A stretch of 64,000 nt of DNA, from the NCBI GenBank assembly GCA_945910005.1, contig OX246744.1, forward strand, positions 39,780,274 through 39,844,273, written 5' to 3'. The stretch's first letter is position 1. Each line of letters opens with the position of its first letter. This document shows, piece by piece, positions 51,418 through 63,466 of the stretch. A model generated the notes under the pieces. That model was not told the DNA's origin, ran no database searches, and saw only the letters and a program-made list of their open reading frames with translations. The position numbers and the translations under genes are program-made. This DNA is from Isoperla grammatica. Taxonomy: Eukaryota; Arthropoda; Insecta; Plecoptera; Perlodidae.

Positions 51418-51944
51418 AAGGCTGAGCCACACCGATTTTTAAGACATCAGATTTTAGGTTTTACGCGTAGTCGTAAAGTTGGATCATAATAAACACGTAC
51501 TGGCGTTCATACAAAGGTTTAGTTTTAAAACGTTGTTTTTATGGGTAAGTCATTGTCATAAAGTTGGGCAATGTCCAACTTTACACTTAAATCTTAAAAC
51601 AAGTTACTAAAATCTCAAGTCAACGGACCATCTACTTTAATATTACTTACGAATTCATTGCATGGTGTGCAGGAATTGTTGTTAACAAGGCTATAATGAT
51701 TAATTATGGATAATACAAATTTTAAATAATTTGTATTGTATCACAATGATGTTTTAACTGAGGATAAAATGTTATAAAGTATTTCACTTTACTATCTATT
51801 CTATATACTACTATATACTTTACTATATACTTCACTAGGCCTATCTTGAAGGATACGAAACTACTATGTGAACCAGAGCCCTAAAAACAACGTCTTAAAA
51901 CCTTATGCATGTCTTCAAAATCTGTGTGGAGCAGCCTTTTAATC
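51418..51944. mobile_element. Diverged, interrupted relative of the TTAA-flanked MITE
   Basis: ACGCGTAGTCGTAAAGTTGG and CACGTACTGGCGTTCA match 15410-15460. AACAACGTCTTAAAACCTTA and AATCTGTGTGGA match its right end. About 340 bases (51545-51890) have been inserted in the centre. Confidence 0.6.
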
Positions 51945-53664
51945 TATGCGGCGAGTACAGAGATGAGGCAGGTGACATACAAATTTATTGGTTATGTAGT
52001 TACGTACTGTACTGTGACTTACGTGGAACGCCCCACGCGATACTTGGGTGATCTTGGGGACGATTAGCGTATCTGGCCGGAGAATCTAGTTCAGCAACAC
52101 AGCGCGCCAACAACTGAAAAATAATACCAGCTGTCGTCAGATTTCCATCACATTATTTCATAACTACCTCAATTATCTGTTAACTGGGGGTGAACATTAA
52201 TGAAGATGCATATGGGAAGGTAGTGTACTCCTGTATTGAGTTCCACACTCCCACCAATCTTCAAAATGGCCCCAGTGGAGAATTTAATAAGGCCCGGCCA
52301 TGCTTTCATAACACACTATTTCGTAACTATGCCAGTCATTTGTCCACATGGTAAATAATCCGTTACTTCTCTACCCTGGTAACCCGGGGACCAGAACCCG
52401 GTCCGAAAAATTCTGGGTATTGACATCCCTAGTTAGTGTACAAGAATTTAGTATCTAACCTTGTGGAAACATTTGATATGTCAAAGATGATCATGTTTTA
52501 GAACGATGGGCACACACACAAATTTTTTTTTTTATTTCGGCTGCGCACGGCAGCGATTTCAGTAGTTTTCTCGCTGAACGTTGTAACTGTAAGCCCCACG
52601 CTCGCTGGCTTGCAGAGCTTCGCACTTGCGCTTGGTCCCCGCCTAACGAAGTACGAGACTGCAATAGCTCTCCTCATCCAGTAAGTAGCTCTCGGCAGTG
52701 GAAATAGCTAGATTAGTGATGAGTACAATAATAGGCCTATCAATGTTAGACAATGTAGTGTAGGCCAATATCCTTTTAGTAGGCCCTATATAAATAAAAT
52801 GTAAATTTACCATAGGTATAAGTTTAGTTTAGATTTCCTACTCACGCTGAGTGATCAAGACCGAGAGTTGGACGAAACATCTCCAAGTCTCCCCTCGACT
52901 CTTTTCGACATTGCTGAGTAATGTATTCCGCTGTAGTTATATATAGGCCTAAGCAAAACCCAAGGCAAAGACTAAAAAAAGATTTTGTTCATGTAGGCCT
53001 ACCTACTTTTAATTGATAAATGAAGATAAATTATGCGATGCAAATGTAAAAACAATGCTAGCGTGTGATTGAAAATAAATTTGCACCACTTGTGGCATTC
53101 GCTAGCCACTTATCAAACATGTGGCTTAAATTTAAATGTTCATTATATATTGTCATATAACCCCTTGCAAGCAGGCCTATTTAATTCGGCTTTACCAAAA
53201 TCACCTTGAAAAATAATTTCTTAAAGGAGCATATGGAATATATTTCCTCGATCAATTTGCTTTGGAGTTTGGCTCAGTCTGAAAACATTAGAGAAGTGGC
53301 TACAAACTTGGAAACAGCAGTAGGCCCCCTCAACTTCTATAAAACGAAGCCTACATAGGGGCATGTCTGAGACTAGCTAGCTTCAAAGCTTTTTTTCCCA
53401 AAGAATGTGTTCATTCAAAACAGCAATCAGTTTTGTAATCTATATGAATGGGAATGGGTAACACTAAAAGTTAGCCTAGTAAAAAGACCAATCCCAAAGT
53501 CAGTTCCAATGTAGGCTAACCATAGCTAATTGAATTGGCCTAAAGCTAGGCCTAACTGCCAAGCATAATACGGACAACAATCGAATGTCCTAAAATATAA
53601 AAAAGAATGTATAGGCCTTGGCCCTTGGTATAAGCTATGACTGGACCCAGACTTAAGCTTCCGT
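51945..53664. other. Intergenic, no recognised gene
   Basis: A GC-rich patch at about 52540-52690 and AGGCCTA-type motifs are visible. I see no domain-bearing frame. Confidence 0.4.
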
Positions 53665-54575
53665 TATAGAGTATTTGGGGCAACGCGTTAAGACGCTTCA
53701 GGCGCGTCGACCAATCAGATTGTGAGTTTGCCGCTTCAGCCGTGGTGCACACAAAACAAACCCATACAACAATGCAAAACGTTTATTTCCTGTGTATTGA
53801 TCGACAACAGAATCTAACCTACAAACCACATTTCTTTCATCAATGTTTTGATGTGGGCATTAAACAAGAGCTGCAATTTGTCCCAGCAAAGCACGCCTAA
53901 CGAATATGTATATGTAAACGGCTTGATTAGTCACTCATCACAGATACATTAAAGATTACGAACGTGTTGCGACATATTTTATTATGTTGTTTTGCGGGTC
54001 GCACTAGGCTTCGACAGATTGCGCTACTGTAAACACATCTGGACCCTAATTCTGTAAATATCCCGCTATGGAAGCGGGCCGCTTTGGGTCGAAAGCGGCC
54101 GATATGGAAACAATTGCGGTTCCACAACAATATAACTGCCTCAATAATTTCCAATACTTGTGTTATTATTTCTCAATTGTTTCCATATCGGCCCGCATCC
54201 AAAGCGGGATAATTACAGAATAAGGGCCCTGACGTGCGTAACTGCACCTTTGTTTATGTAATAAAATATTCATATGCTCAATGTATCTGTGATGGAACAC
54301 TTAGGCAATCCGTTTACAAATACAATATCGCTATATAGCAGAGACAAATTGCAGCTGTTGCTTACCTCGAAATGTGGAAGAAATTAATGTGGTTTGTTTT
54401 GTATAGGTTTTATGGATTCCGTCGTTGATCAAAACACTGGAAATAAACACGTTTTGCATTGTTGCATGGATTCGTTTCGCATGCACCGCAGCTGAAGCGG
54501 CAAACTTGCAATCTGATTGGTCAATGCGCCTGATGCGTGTGACCCGTCAGCCCAAAAGTTCTACAGTAACGGGCG
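53665..54575. mobile_element. Large foldback element with a nested palindromic MITE
   Basis: The left arm (about 53665-54040) and right arm (about 54235-54575) are inverted diverged copies. Examples are TTTGCCGCTTCAGC with GCTGAAGCGGCAAA, AACGTTTATTTCC with GGAAATAAACACG, and CACAGATACATT with AATGTATCTGTG. The centre is a second palindrome at 54041-54229 with ends GGACCCTAATTCTGT and ACAGAATAAGGGCCC. Confidence 0.65.
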
Positions 54576-54604
54576 CTTTAGGTATTATTTATATATATTA
54601 TTTA

Positions 54605-55304
54605 TATATAAATTAAAAGGGGATGCGAGAGAGTATTTTCTTGAGGGGGTAGTTCTAGAAAAGGTAAAGAAGTATAAGTATTTGGGAATTTTATTGGCCG
54701 AAGATTTGGGATGGGGGGACCAGGTGCAGGAAAGTGTAAGAAAGGGATATAGAAACTTAGGGTTTGTTATGAGGAATTTGAAGGGAGCTAGTAGGGAGGT
54801 TAAGGATATGGCTTACAAAACAGTGATACGGCCTATATTGGAATATGGTGGTGCGGTGTGGGATCCATAGGAAAGGGGAAGTCATGGAATTAGAAAAGGT
54901 GCAGCGTAGGGCGGCAAGGAAGGTTACAGGACAAGTTAGGAGATGGAGGTATGTGGAAGATAGGTTAGGGAATGTGGTAAGGGCTTATGATAGTGTTACA
55001 GCAATGATGGGGGAACTGGGTTGGGAGTCCTTAGAGGAGAGACGGAGGAGTGATAGGATGTGTAATTTATATAGAGCAGCTAGGGGGAAAGGAGGGTGGG
55101 GGGAAATCCAGAGCAGGTTGCAAGAAGGAGTTTATAGAGGGAGGGGGGATCATAATTGGAAGTTTCAGCGTCGGGTAGTGAGAAGTGATCTGGGTAGGTT
55201 TGGTTTTGTTGAGAGAACGGTAAGGGAATGGAATGAGTTGCCCGAGGAGGTTGTTGAGTGCGATTCAGTAAGGGAATTTAGAAATAGATTGACGAAAAGG
55301 AGGT
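54605..55304 (+). pseudogene. Reverse transcriptase C-terminal remnant with frameshift
   Basis: The first frame reads KYKYLGILLAEDLGWGDQV, VIRPILEYGGAVWDP and then stops at 54868-54870. The next frame takes over with ELEKVQRRAARKVTGQ and continues to FVERTVREWNELPEEV and stop TGA at 55304-55306. Together they are the post-RT C-terminal region of a non-LTR retrotransposon of a different, G-rich lineage from the elements at 25-32 kb. The indel lies near 54865, where one base more or two fewer would explain the shift. A TTAATC-repeat tail at about 55384-55405 marks the 3' end. The RT catalytic core is absent through 5' truncation. Confidence 0.8.
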
Positions 55305-55429
55305 GACGAGGGAGGGTGGGGAGGGGGGAGGTTTGGATAGGTTGCCACCGGGTAGTTGTGGCCCATTTGCAGCCTTTAAGTATTTTAATCTTAATCTTAA
55401 TCTTTACTCTTAACCCTAGATATTTGTAC

Positions 55430-55830
55430 GTACAGCTTGTGGCTAGGCTAGGCCTAGGCCTATGCCCTAAGCCAAGCTGGCAAGCCTTCACCTTTGTACT
55501 TCCGAGTCCGTCGCCAGGCTAGGCTTGAGCTTTTTGAGCTAGTAAGCTGGACCCTACTAGGCCTAGCCACAGACTGGTTGTACAAAAGCGGAGGCCTAGG
55601 CCGTAAGCCTTTGTATGTACGTCGGGCATAAGTCTAGGCCTATGCCCAGGGCAGCTGGGTTTGAAATTGTTAGGGCCTAGGTCTACGGTTTTGCACGTCG
55701 TGTGGCTAGGCCTAGGTAGCTTAGCCTACGCCTAGGCCATTGATATTATTCCTTACAGCTTAGGCCTAGGCTAGGCCTAGGACGCCCAACCAACACGCGT
55801 GACAAACTAGGCCTAGGCCCCTAGCGTTAT
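55430..55830. repeat. AGGCCT-rich low-complexity region
   Basis: Dense repeats of TAGGCCTAGG / GCCTAGGCC without a fixed period. Non-coding. Confidence 0.6.
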
Positions 55831-55982
55831 TAATCTATCGCAAGGTTGTCACATTCGGATGTTACTATTACCTGAACACTTACGAAACAACTTACGGCAT
55901 AAAACCCGGACAAATCTTCATCCAACCAAATCCAAACCAGCAAGAGCGTCTCAATCAGACGAGAAATGCACTTGCAACAGAT

Positions 55983-57300
55983 GACATGAGATGGAAGTCG
56001 TCTGCACATCATCTGTACTCCGCTACTCCCACACAAGAGCGATCCATACCTGCGGGTGTGTACGATAGATGGTCTAAGGTGTGTACGGTGTCAATTTACG
56101 AAAATATAGCAGGCTGTACTCACGAGGGAACAGATATTTTTAATTTATGCTATTTCAAAGATTGCATTATCATACACCTACAACAGTGTAGTGCAGACAG
56201 ATAATGTTGGAGAAAAGAAAAACTGATTATCGTACAAAATTAGACAGCCTGTTATGCTGTCTTATTATTTATACTATATAGCTTTATCCCGAAACAAACT
56301 ATTTTATAGTGATCATTTAAACCACATGTTACCATACTCTTGGTCACAAAATAGTCTAGAGATAATATGTTGAAACTAACGGTTGGTTTACAGTAGACAA
56401 TTCTTGTATCTATCATGCTGTGCTGTCGGATTTTTGTTCCAAATGCTCCTTCATAACGAGAACGGGTGTTTTTACCAAAATGAATTATTATCCAATCTAT
56501 AGTACTTCCAAGTAAAGAAGTCCAATCTATAGTAATTTTTGTCGGTATTAAGGAAGATTTAGAACAAAAACCCGCCAACATATCATTGCGTTTGTAGTAA
56601 TTGTATAGCGATTATTTAACAGCATATGAAGCAGCATTTGGATCATTACGTGGCCAACAAAGCACAATAGGTGCAACAATTGTCTACTACAAACCAATTT
56701 TTTATTTCACTATATTATCTGTCTGTACTATTTCTTGACCAATACTATGCTAATATAATATGCTATTAAATGATCGTTATACAATAATTTTTGTCGGTAT
56801 TAAGGAAGATTTAGAACAAAAACCCGCCAACATATCATGGTAGATACAGCAGTTTTCTATACTGTAAACTAATTTTTAATTTCAACATATTATCTATCTG
56901 CACTATTTTGTGACCAACTGTATGCTTACATAATATGCTATTAAATGATCATTATACAATAATTTGTTTCAGTATAAATCAGTGTTTGTATAAATAGCCT
57001 GACAAGACTGTATAACAGGCTCCCTAATTTTGTTGGTAATCAGTTTTTCTGTTCTCCAACATTAACTGTCTGCAGGCTGCACTACACTGTTTCCTATGGT
57101 AGGCATATGCTAATGCAACCTTTATACATGACATTGCGTTGTTCTACGGGACGGTGCGCGACGGCGGTTTTGGGCCAATCAGGAGCGACCTGCGTGCACT
57201 TGCGTACAGCCTGCTATATTTTCGTTGACACCGTACACACCCGCAGGTATGGATCGCACTTGTGTGGGAATGCAGATGAGGATGTGTAGACGTCTTCCAT
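55983..57300. mobile_element. 1.3-kb foldback element
   Basis: The left arm (about 55983-56270) pairs with the right arm (about 56995-57300). Examples are GCGATCCATACCTGCGGGTG with its complement near 57240, AATATAGCAGGCTGTA with its complement near 57210, and AATGTTGGAGAA with TTCTCCAACATT. The interior has a direct duplication (TTTTTGTCGGTATTAAGGAA at about 56536 and 56789). No transposase frame. The 44-bp satellite begins right after its right arm. Confidence 0.65.
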
Positions 57301-57308
57301 CTGATCGA

Positions 57309-58835
57309 AAGTGGCTGGAACGTCAGTGACAGCTGATGTAGTTGTCACAGCTGACATGCAAGGACGTCAGTGACAGCTGATGTAGTTGTCACAGCTGACA
57401 TGCCAGGACGTCAGTGACAGCTGATGTAGTTGCCACAGCTGACATGCAAGGACGTCAGTGACAGGTGATGTAGTTGTCACAGCTGACATGCAAGGACGTC
57501 AGTGACAGCTGATGTAGTTGCCACAGCTGACATGCCAGGACGTCAGTGACAGCTGATGTAGTTGTCACATCTGACATGCAAGGACGTAAGTGACAGCTGA
57601 TGTAGTTGTCACAGCTGACATGCAAGGACGTCAGTGACAGCTGATGTAGTTGTCACATCTGACACGCAAGGACGTCAGTGACAGCTGATGTAGTTGTCAC
57701 AGCTGACATGCAAGGACGTCAGTGACAGCTGGCTGATGTAGTTGTCACAGCTGACATGCAAGGACGTCAGTGACAGCTGATGTAGTTGTCACAGCTAACA
57801 TGCAAGAACGTCATTGACAGCTGATGTAGTTGTCACATCTGACATGCAAGGACGTCAGTGACAGCTGATGTATTTGTCACAGCAGACATGCAAGGACGTC
57901 AGTGACAGCTGATGTATTTGTCACAGCTGACATGCAAGGACGTCAGTGACAGCTGATGTAGTTGTCACAGCTGATATGCAAGGACGTCAGTTAAAGCTGA
58001 TGTAGTTGTCACAGCTAACATGAAAGGACGTCAGTGACAGCTGATGTAGGGGTCACAACTGACATGCAAGGACGTCAGTGACAGCTGATGTAGTTGACAC
58101 AGCTGACATGCCAGGTCGTCAGTAACAGCTGATGTAGTTGTCACAGCTGATATGCAAGGACGTCAGTTAAAGCTGATGTAGTTGTCACAGCTGACATGCA
58201 AGGACGTCAGTGACAGCTGATGTAGTTGTCACAGCTGACATGCAAGGACGTCAGTAACAGCTGATGTAGTTGTCACAGCTGATATGCAAGGACGTCAGTT
58301 AAAGCTGATGTAGTTGTCACAGCTGACATGCAAGGACGTCAGTAACAGCTGATGTAGTTGTCACAGCTGACATGCAAGGACGTCAGTAACAGCTGATGTA
58401 GTTGTCACAGCTGATATGCAAGGACGTCAGTTAAAGCTGATGTAGTTGTCACAGCTAACATGAAAGGACGTCAGTGACAGCTGATGTAGGGGTCACAACT
58501 GACATGCAAGGACGTCAGTGACAGCTGATGTAGTTGACACAGCTGACATGCCAGGTCGTCAGTGACAGCTGATGTAGTTGTCACAGCTGACATGCAAGGA
58601 CGTCAGTGATAGCTGATGTAGTTGGTACAGGTAACATGCAAGGACGTCAGTGATAGCTGATGTAGTTGTCACAGCTGCCATGCAAGGACGTCAGTGACCG
58701 CTGATGTAGTTGTCACAGCTGATATGCAAGGACGTCAGTGACAGCTGATGTAGTTGTCACAGCTGACATGCAAGGACGTCAGTGACAGCTGATGTAGTTG
58801 ACACAGCTGACATGCAAGGACGTCAGTGACAGCAC
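57309..58835 (+). repeat. 44-bp satellite, about 35 copies
   Basis: The unit contains GGACGTCAGTGACAGCTGAT, then GTAGTTGTCACAGCTGACAT and GCAA. It has two CAGCTG E-box palindromes and one GACGTC palindrome per unit. Marker variants (GATATGCAAGGACG with TTAAAGCTG) recur at 57973, 58149, 58281 and 58413, all multiples of 44 apart. A block starting at 57973 recurs at 58413, a 440-bp higher-order repeat. Confidence 0.95.
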
Positions 58836-58924
58836 AGGCACAAACAAGTTTCCCTGACTTACTAGCATTTTTGCTCATGTCCAGTTTTTATTACCATCGT
58901 TCATGTATTTTGATGAAACCTAAA

Positions 58925-59275
58925 TTAGGGGAAAGGGAAATTAAAACCGCCCAAAACTAATGGTTTGTATTATATCATGAGAACGCTTCCAACTATAGAT
59001 AAAGTGATTCTGGTCCTGTCTTTGGTTTTGTATCAGCTACACAATGCGTTTAAAAACATTCGCAGCTTGTTTTCGTTACGATTGTTATTTTATTTATAAT
59101 TTAATTATTGAATTATTACCACAAACAAAAATGATAGTAAAAAATTTCAATTTTCTAAAACCGTTGTGTAGCTGATACAAAACTAAAGACACTATCAGAA
59201 TCACTTTTACAATAGTTGGAAGCATTCTCATGATATAATAAAAAAAACGCTTTGCGCAGTTTTAATACCCAGTCA
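58925..59275. mobile_element. Foldback element
   Basis: TGTATCAGCTACACAA and TTGTGTAGCTGATACA, together with ATATCATGAGAACGCTTCCAA and its near complement TTGGAAGCATTCTCATGATA, make two arms of about 140 bases around an AT-rich centre. Confidence 0.65.
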
Positions 59276-59965
59276 CGTTAGTGTAAATTGATAAGGGTGA
59301 TTAAACTTGATTTGATAATCATGAAAATGTCTCAGTATCATTGACATTGGGTCACCTCGTTGCTTTTCTTGTGGTATTGTATTCTCATCACAATGTTGCG
59401 TCTGTTCTGTTTGTTTCTCGTTTTGTATGCGCTTCACATTCTCAGGTATCTTCTTTAAATTATATTGTTGCATGTTTTTATTACTGAGATCATATACTAA
59501 TTTCATATAATAACAACCTTTATTGGTTTCTGCAGCCATAGCTGTTGCCGTAAGACACAGAATAACAAACAATTTTTATCAAAACGAAAATAGAAACAAA
59601 TTACACTTATACACAACACTTATTACAAAATACAATTTATATATAAACTAAACAAAATTAAGAATACAAATGGTGCCTAAAGATGAAAATAGACCATCGC
59701 AATACGGCCAGAACAATGTCTTCGGTGAGACTTGATAGTAAAACTTCTTTGTGTTTTCAGTCTAATACTCTTCTTTCTGTATGTTGTAATAACACTATAT
59801 TAACTAACTAATAGCTACTAATTAATCAAACCAATTGTTAGTACGGGAGTGTTCGTAATTCCGTGGCAGTTTTAATGATGTGTGTCTAGTTCGATCAGAA
59901 ACCACTTCTAGATGAATAATTACCATGGCGTAACTCCCGGTACCGTGGCTGGCGTTTAGTTTTGG

Positions 59966-59990
59966 TGACGTCATCAAGATGGCCGCCATC
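59966..59990 (+). promoter_or_regulatory. CRE and YY1/TISU-like motif; possible promoter
   Basis: TGACGTCA (59966-59973) is followed by CAAGATGGCCGCCAT, which matches the TISU/YY1 element that places an ATG in a very short leader. The ATG at 59979 opens a 62-codon frame beginning MAAIKTINIVNISV that I do not recognise. No downstream splice structure is convincing. This is a candidate gene start only. Confidence 0.3.
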
Positions 59991-60553
59991 AAAACTATTA
60001 ACATTGTCAATATATCCGTTCGTTTTGGACGGATTTCAATGTGTATGGTCTCATCTCAAAGGTGTTTGCTATACCTGTTTGTACCCTGTGTTTTTACAGC
60101 CTTGTCTAGGGCAGGACACAGTCAACGACTCAGCTTGCCAGGCTTTTATTGCGATACAAAGCAGTAAAGAGAAACACGTACTTTGCATCAAAGGACCATA
60201 ACACACCGCAATTCTTCCACCAGACGATGGCCTGTAGGCTTCAAGGAGAATAACATAAGGACATTCACAGATGGGATTCTTATGAAACAGGGGGGCTAAA
60301 GGAGAGAAATATGCAACACTGTCATGTGTGGCATGTGTACAGTGCACTTTACTTTAAGGTTACATTTACGATATCTAAATGATTAATGAAACAGAAAACA
60401 GAAATCAAAAAAGCATTGCAAGCATCAAATACATATTACAATTTACTACATTAAACAATCTACATGCACAGTAAAAGAGAACAATAAGAGCAGTGCAATA
60501 CATACATATTACATACTTGGTTAATAAAATCTCAAGAAAATGTATATTTAAGA

Positions 60554-61000
60554 GCAATAGGCCATATCACATTAGGTTCCGAACTGACAATGGCAATCGT
60601 AGATTCGAGCTTACGATTGGCGGCGCATGCGCAGTAGCTCAGTTCAGCCTGTCTACGGTTGCAATCTTTTTATAGACCGAGCTCTAAAATAAGATTGGGA
60701 ATCGTAGATCCAAGTCACGTGAACCAATCAGGAAGGAGAACGGTTAAATACGTATTGAGCACTGGCATAACATAACCTCAAGCAACAACTACTTTAATGG
60801 AAACAAAGAGCCAATAACTTTAATTATATATTTGTTTGTGATTAAGGCTTGTCTTATTAGTTATTATTATTGAATTTATTTCCTAGTTGAACGATTTTAG
60901 GATTGTCAGCTGGTCAAGTGTGATTGGATAATTGTAGATTGCGATTGCAATTGGCAACTCCAGTCTACGATTCCAATGGTAGTGTGATATGGGCTATTGC
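60554..61000. mobile_element. MITE with 18-bp ends
   Basis: GCAATAGGCCATATCACA at the left and TGTGATATGGGCTATTGC at the right are inverted with one mismatch. Subterminal GATTGGCGGCGCATGCGCAG is GC-rich. About 447 bases with no frame of note and no clear target duplication. Confidence 0.65.
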
Positions 61001-62435
61001 TAGTTTTCAATAGAGGTTAAGATCAATAATATATGTAAAAATACAAAACTTAAAACCATTGTCTAAATTAAGATCAACATAGTTATAATGAGAATACTTA
61101 AAGACTTATGGAACCATGCAACATGTACAGTAAGCTCTTGGCCAAGTCTTAAAATTACATCTTATACAATGATTAAACAGACATAAGGTAGCAATGCAGG
61201 AATTCAATCTCTGTGAAAAATAAAAAAATTCTGTGATATTTTTACAACAAACTCTCATAGATAGAAAGATGTGCATCAATCGTTTTCATTTTTCTAAAAT
61301 ATTTATTCTATACAAAGCAATAACTTAGAAATTGAACCATTGACTTCAGAAAGTACCCAAAATATTTGTTTATTATTTTTTTAGGGCCGGTACTGGTACC
61401 GTGGGCACATTTATATCAGTAGATTCAAATAGTCATAAGCCATCTACTGTATGATACAATCTACTGAAAATACTTTATACCAAAGACCAAGTATGTACTG
61501 AAGTGAAGGAAGTAATGAAGGAAGGACTTTAACCATGATATAATTTGTGTATCACCACCACGTATTTCGTGCAGTCGGTAGATTATAATGAAGCGGATTT
61601 CAGATTTGCAATATTGACTGAATCAGCCGCTGGAAAATTATGAAATCATATTTTTGGTACTTTGTGCAAAGTCAATGTTTCAATTTCAAAGTTAACCTAT
61701 TGTACGTGCTGCGTATTTTAGAAAACTGAAATCGGTCGATGCACATCCTTAAAAAATATTTGTTACAAGGATGGTACATTTTAATTTATGTTAATAACCC
61801 TCTGGAACATAACGAGCAAGATTATTATGTAGATAATTTTGTAATCAATAAGTTTACTAGAAGAAAAGTTTTACTGTGAAAACAATGACTAAATTAAACT
61901 CTACGTAGGTACTTAATAAGAACACAACAAGGACAGAGCAGCTGTGCAATATGTGCACACGTCAATACAGACTCAAGCTTACATTTCATCTAGACAAATA
62001 ATTAAAACAACTATAACTATCAAAATAAAAGAATATAGTGCGTTAACTACTAACTAAGAACATTTCTTTATATAAATGGTACATTTATTAAGAACCTTTT
62101 GGGACCTTGAAAACAGTTTGTTATAATAGATCATTTTGTTATTAAGACATTTGTTATAAGGAAGTTCCACTGTATTATGTTGTACATATTTTGTAAATCT
62201 GAATGATGATGACATTTGGGGTTTTACGTCCCATATTTCTGCAACGAAGCTAATTGAGACAAAAGTAAATCTGAAACCATGAATGTTAATCTTAGAAGCA
62301 TATCATCATTGAGGTCATGGAAAGCTGTCACTTGACTTGATATAAATATTGTGATGATGATGTTATTGTTTCAAGAATTATCTAACAAAGAAGCGATGAA
62401 TGGTGGTGGTCCAAGTTATGCTGGGGAGTGGAGTC
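61001..62435. other. Intergenic, no recognised feature
   Basis: AT-rich unique sequence. No gene, satellite or inverted repeat recognised. Confidence 0.5.
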
Positions 62436-62525
62436 CGACGTTGAGTCTCGACCGGGACTCGAACCCAGATGCCTGGCTGTGCACAATGATGCTTATCACT
62501 TGTTAGCTGGCGGTGGCCACGCGTC
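62436..62525 (-). mobile_element. tRNA-derived SINE head
   Basis: Minus-strand B-box GGTTCGAGTCCCGG (reverse of CCGGGACTCGAACC at about 62451-62464), with a plausible tRNA-like length towards 62520. Confidence 0.4.
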
Positions 62526-62917
62526 AAACACTATTCGGTTTACGCTGGTTGTGTTGTTGGTGACCGGAGCAGAGTGGTATTATAGTAATGTTGGACTCAA
62601 CACGTAGGCTACACAACGCATTACACACATGGATAAGTTGCCCTATGACCCGGGCAGCTAACACGCCGGGTCATCTGTGTGGGTGACCCTCCTGGCGTCA
62701 GCAAACACGCACATATATCTATTGCGCTGATATACGATAAATAGAGCCCAGTGAAATTAGCATACATTTTTATTTTTAGCGTGAATTCTAAAAAATTTAG
62801 CACTTTTTAGTTTAAAAAAGGCAAAGTTGTAGTAATAATTAGGTTTTATCTGAAATCGGGGTTTTAGCAACAAAATGTTAGACGTGGTCAAAAAATTGTG
62901 ATCGAAAAATATTTTTT

Positions 62918-63155
62918 TTTATTGAGATTGTTCATTGACATTATGGATACAATAACAACTAAAATAGACCTAGTAAGCAAATGGAAAAAGTGGAATGGAA
63001 TGTTCAGGTAATCGACCAAAATGTATTATTTACATATTTTTTTAAAGACTTTTGCTTAAACTCGAAAAAGTTTGCCGTAATTAGCGTGAATTCGTATATT
63101 CCACACTTATGAAATGAAGTTTTTCGCTAAAATTTGCAAGAAAAAAGCTTTTATT
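62918..63155 (-). terminator. Candidate poly(A) signals of the SIAH-like gene
   Basis: TTTATT at 63150-63155 and 62918-62923 (AATAAA on the minus strand) lie about 310 and 540 bases after the stop codon. Either could end the 3' UTR. Confidence 0.35.
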
Positions 63156-63466
63156 AGGTGCATTACTCTACCAAAGTACGAGAACTTTTGAAAAAAATTA
63201 CATTTTTGCTTTTATAGTTTATGCGATTTTCACGGGGCTATGAATATCCCATATGATGGTACATGCCTGAAACTACCGGAGTAAGTAGGAGCAATAGTGG
63301 AGTCATTACAACATATAATAAGTGTTTAGGGGTCCTAATGTGCTAATATTCTTCAAATTTCAATATTCATGAAAGTTTATAAAAAAGTCAAAAAGCACTT
63401 GATACAATAGTGAACAAAACGTGCGTCTCACTTCAATCTCTAGAGGCATTGGAAGCAGTGTCAGCA

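Noticed and set aside
57309..58835. CRISPR-like array
   Set aside because: Repeats are contiguous without unique spacers, and the genome is an animal's. It is a satellite.
59273..59572. Minus-strand frame starting MFVILCLTATAMAAETNKG, resembling a signal peptide
   Set aside because: It starts at a non-ATG codon, ends in low-complexity polar sequence, has no recognised domain and abuts a foldback element.
60069..60347. 92-codon minus-strand frame
   Set aside because: No recognisable domain. It overlaps the plus-strand candidate and shows no codon bias.
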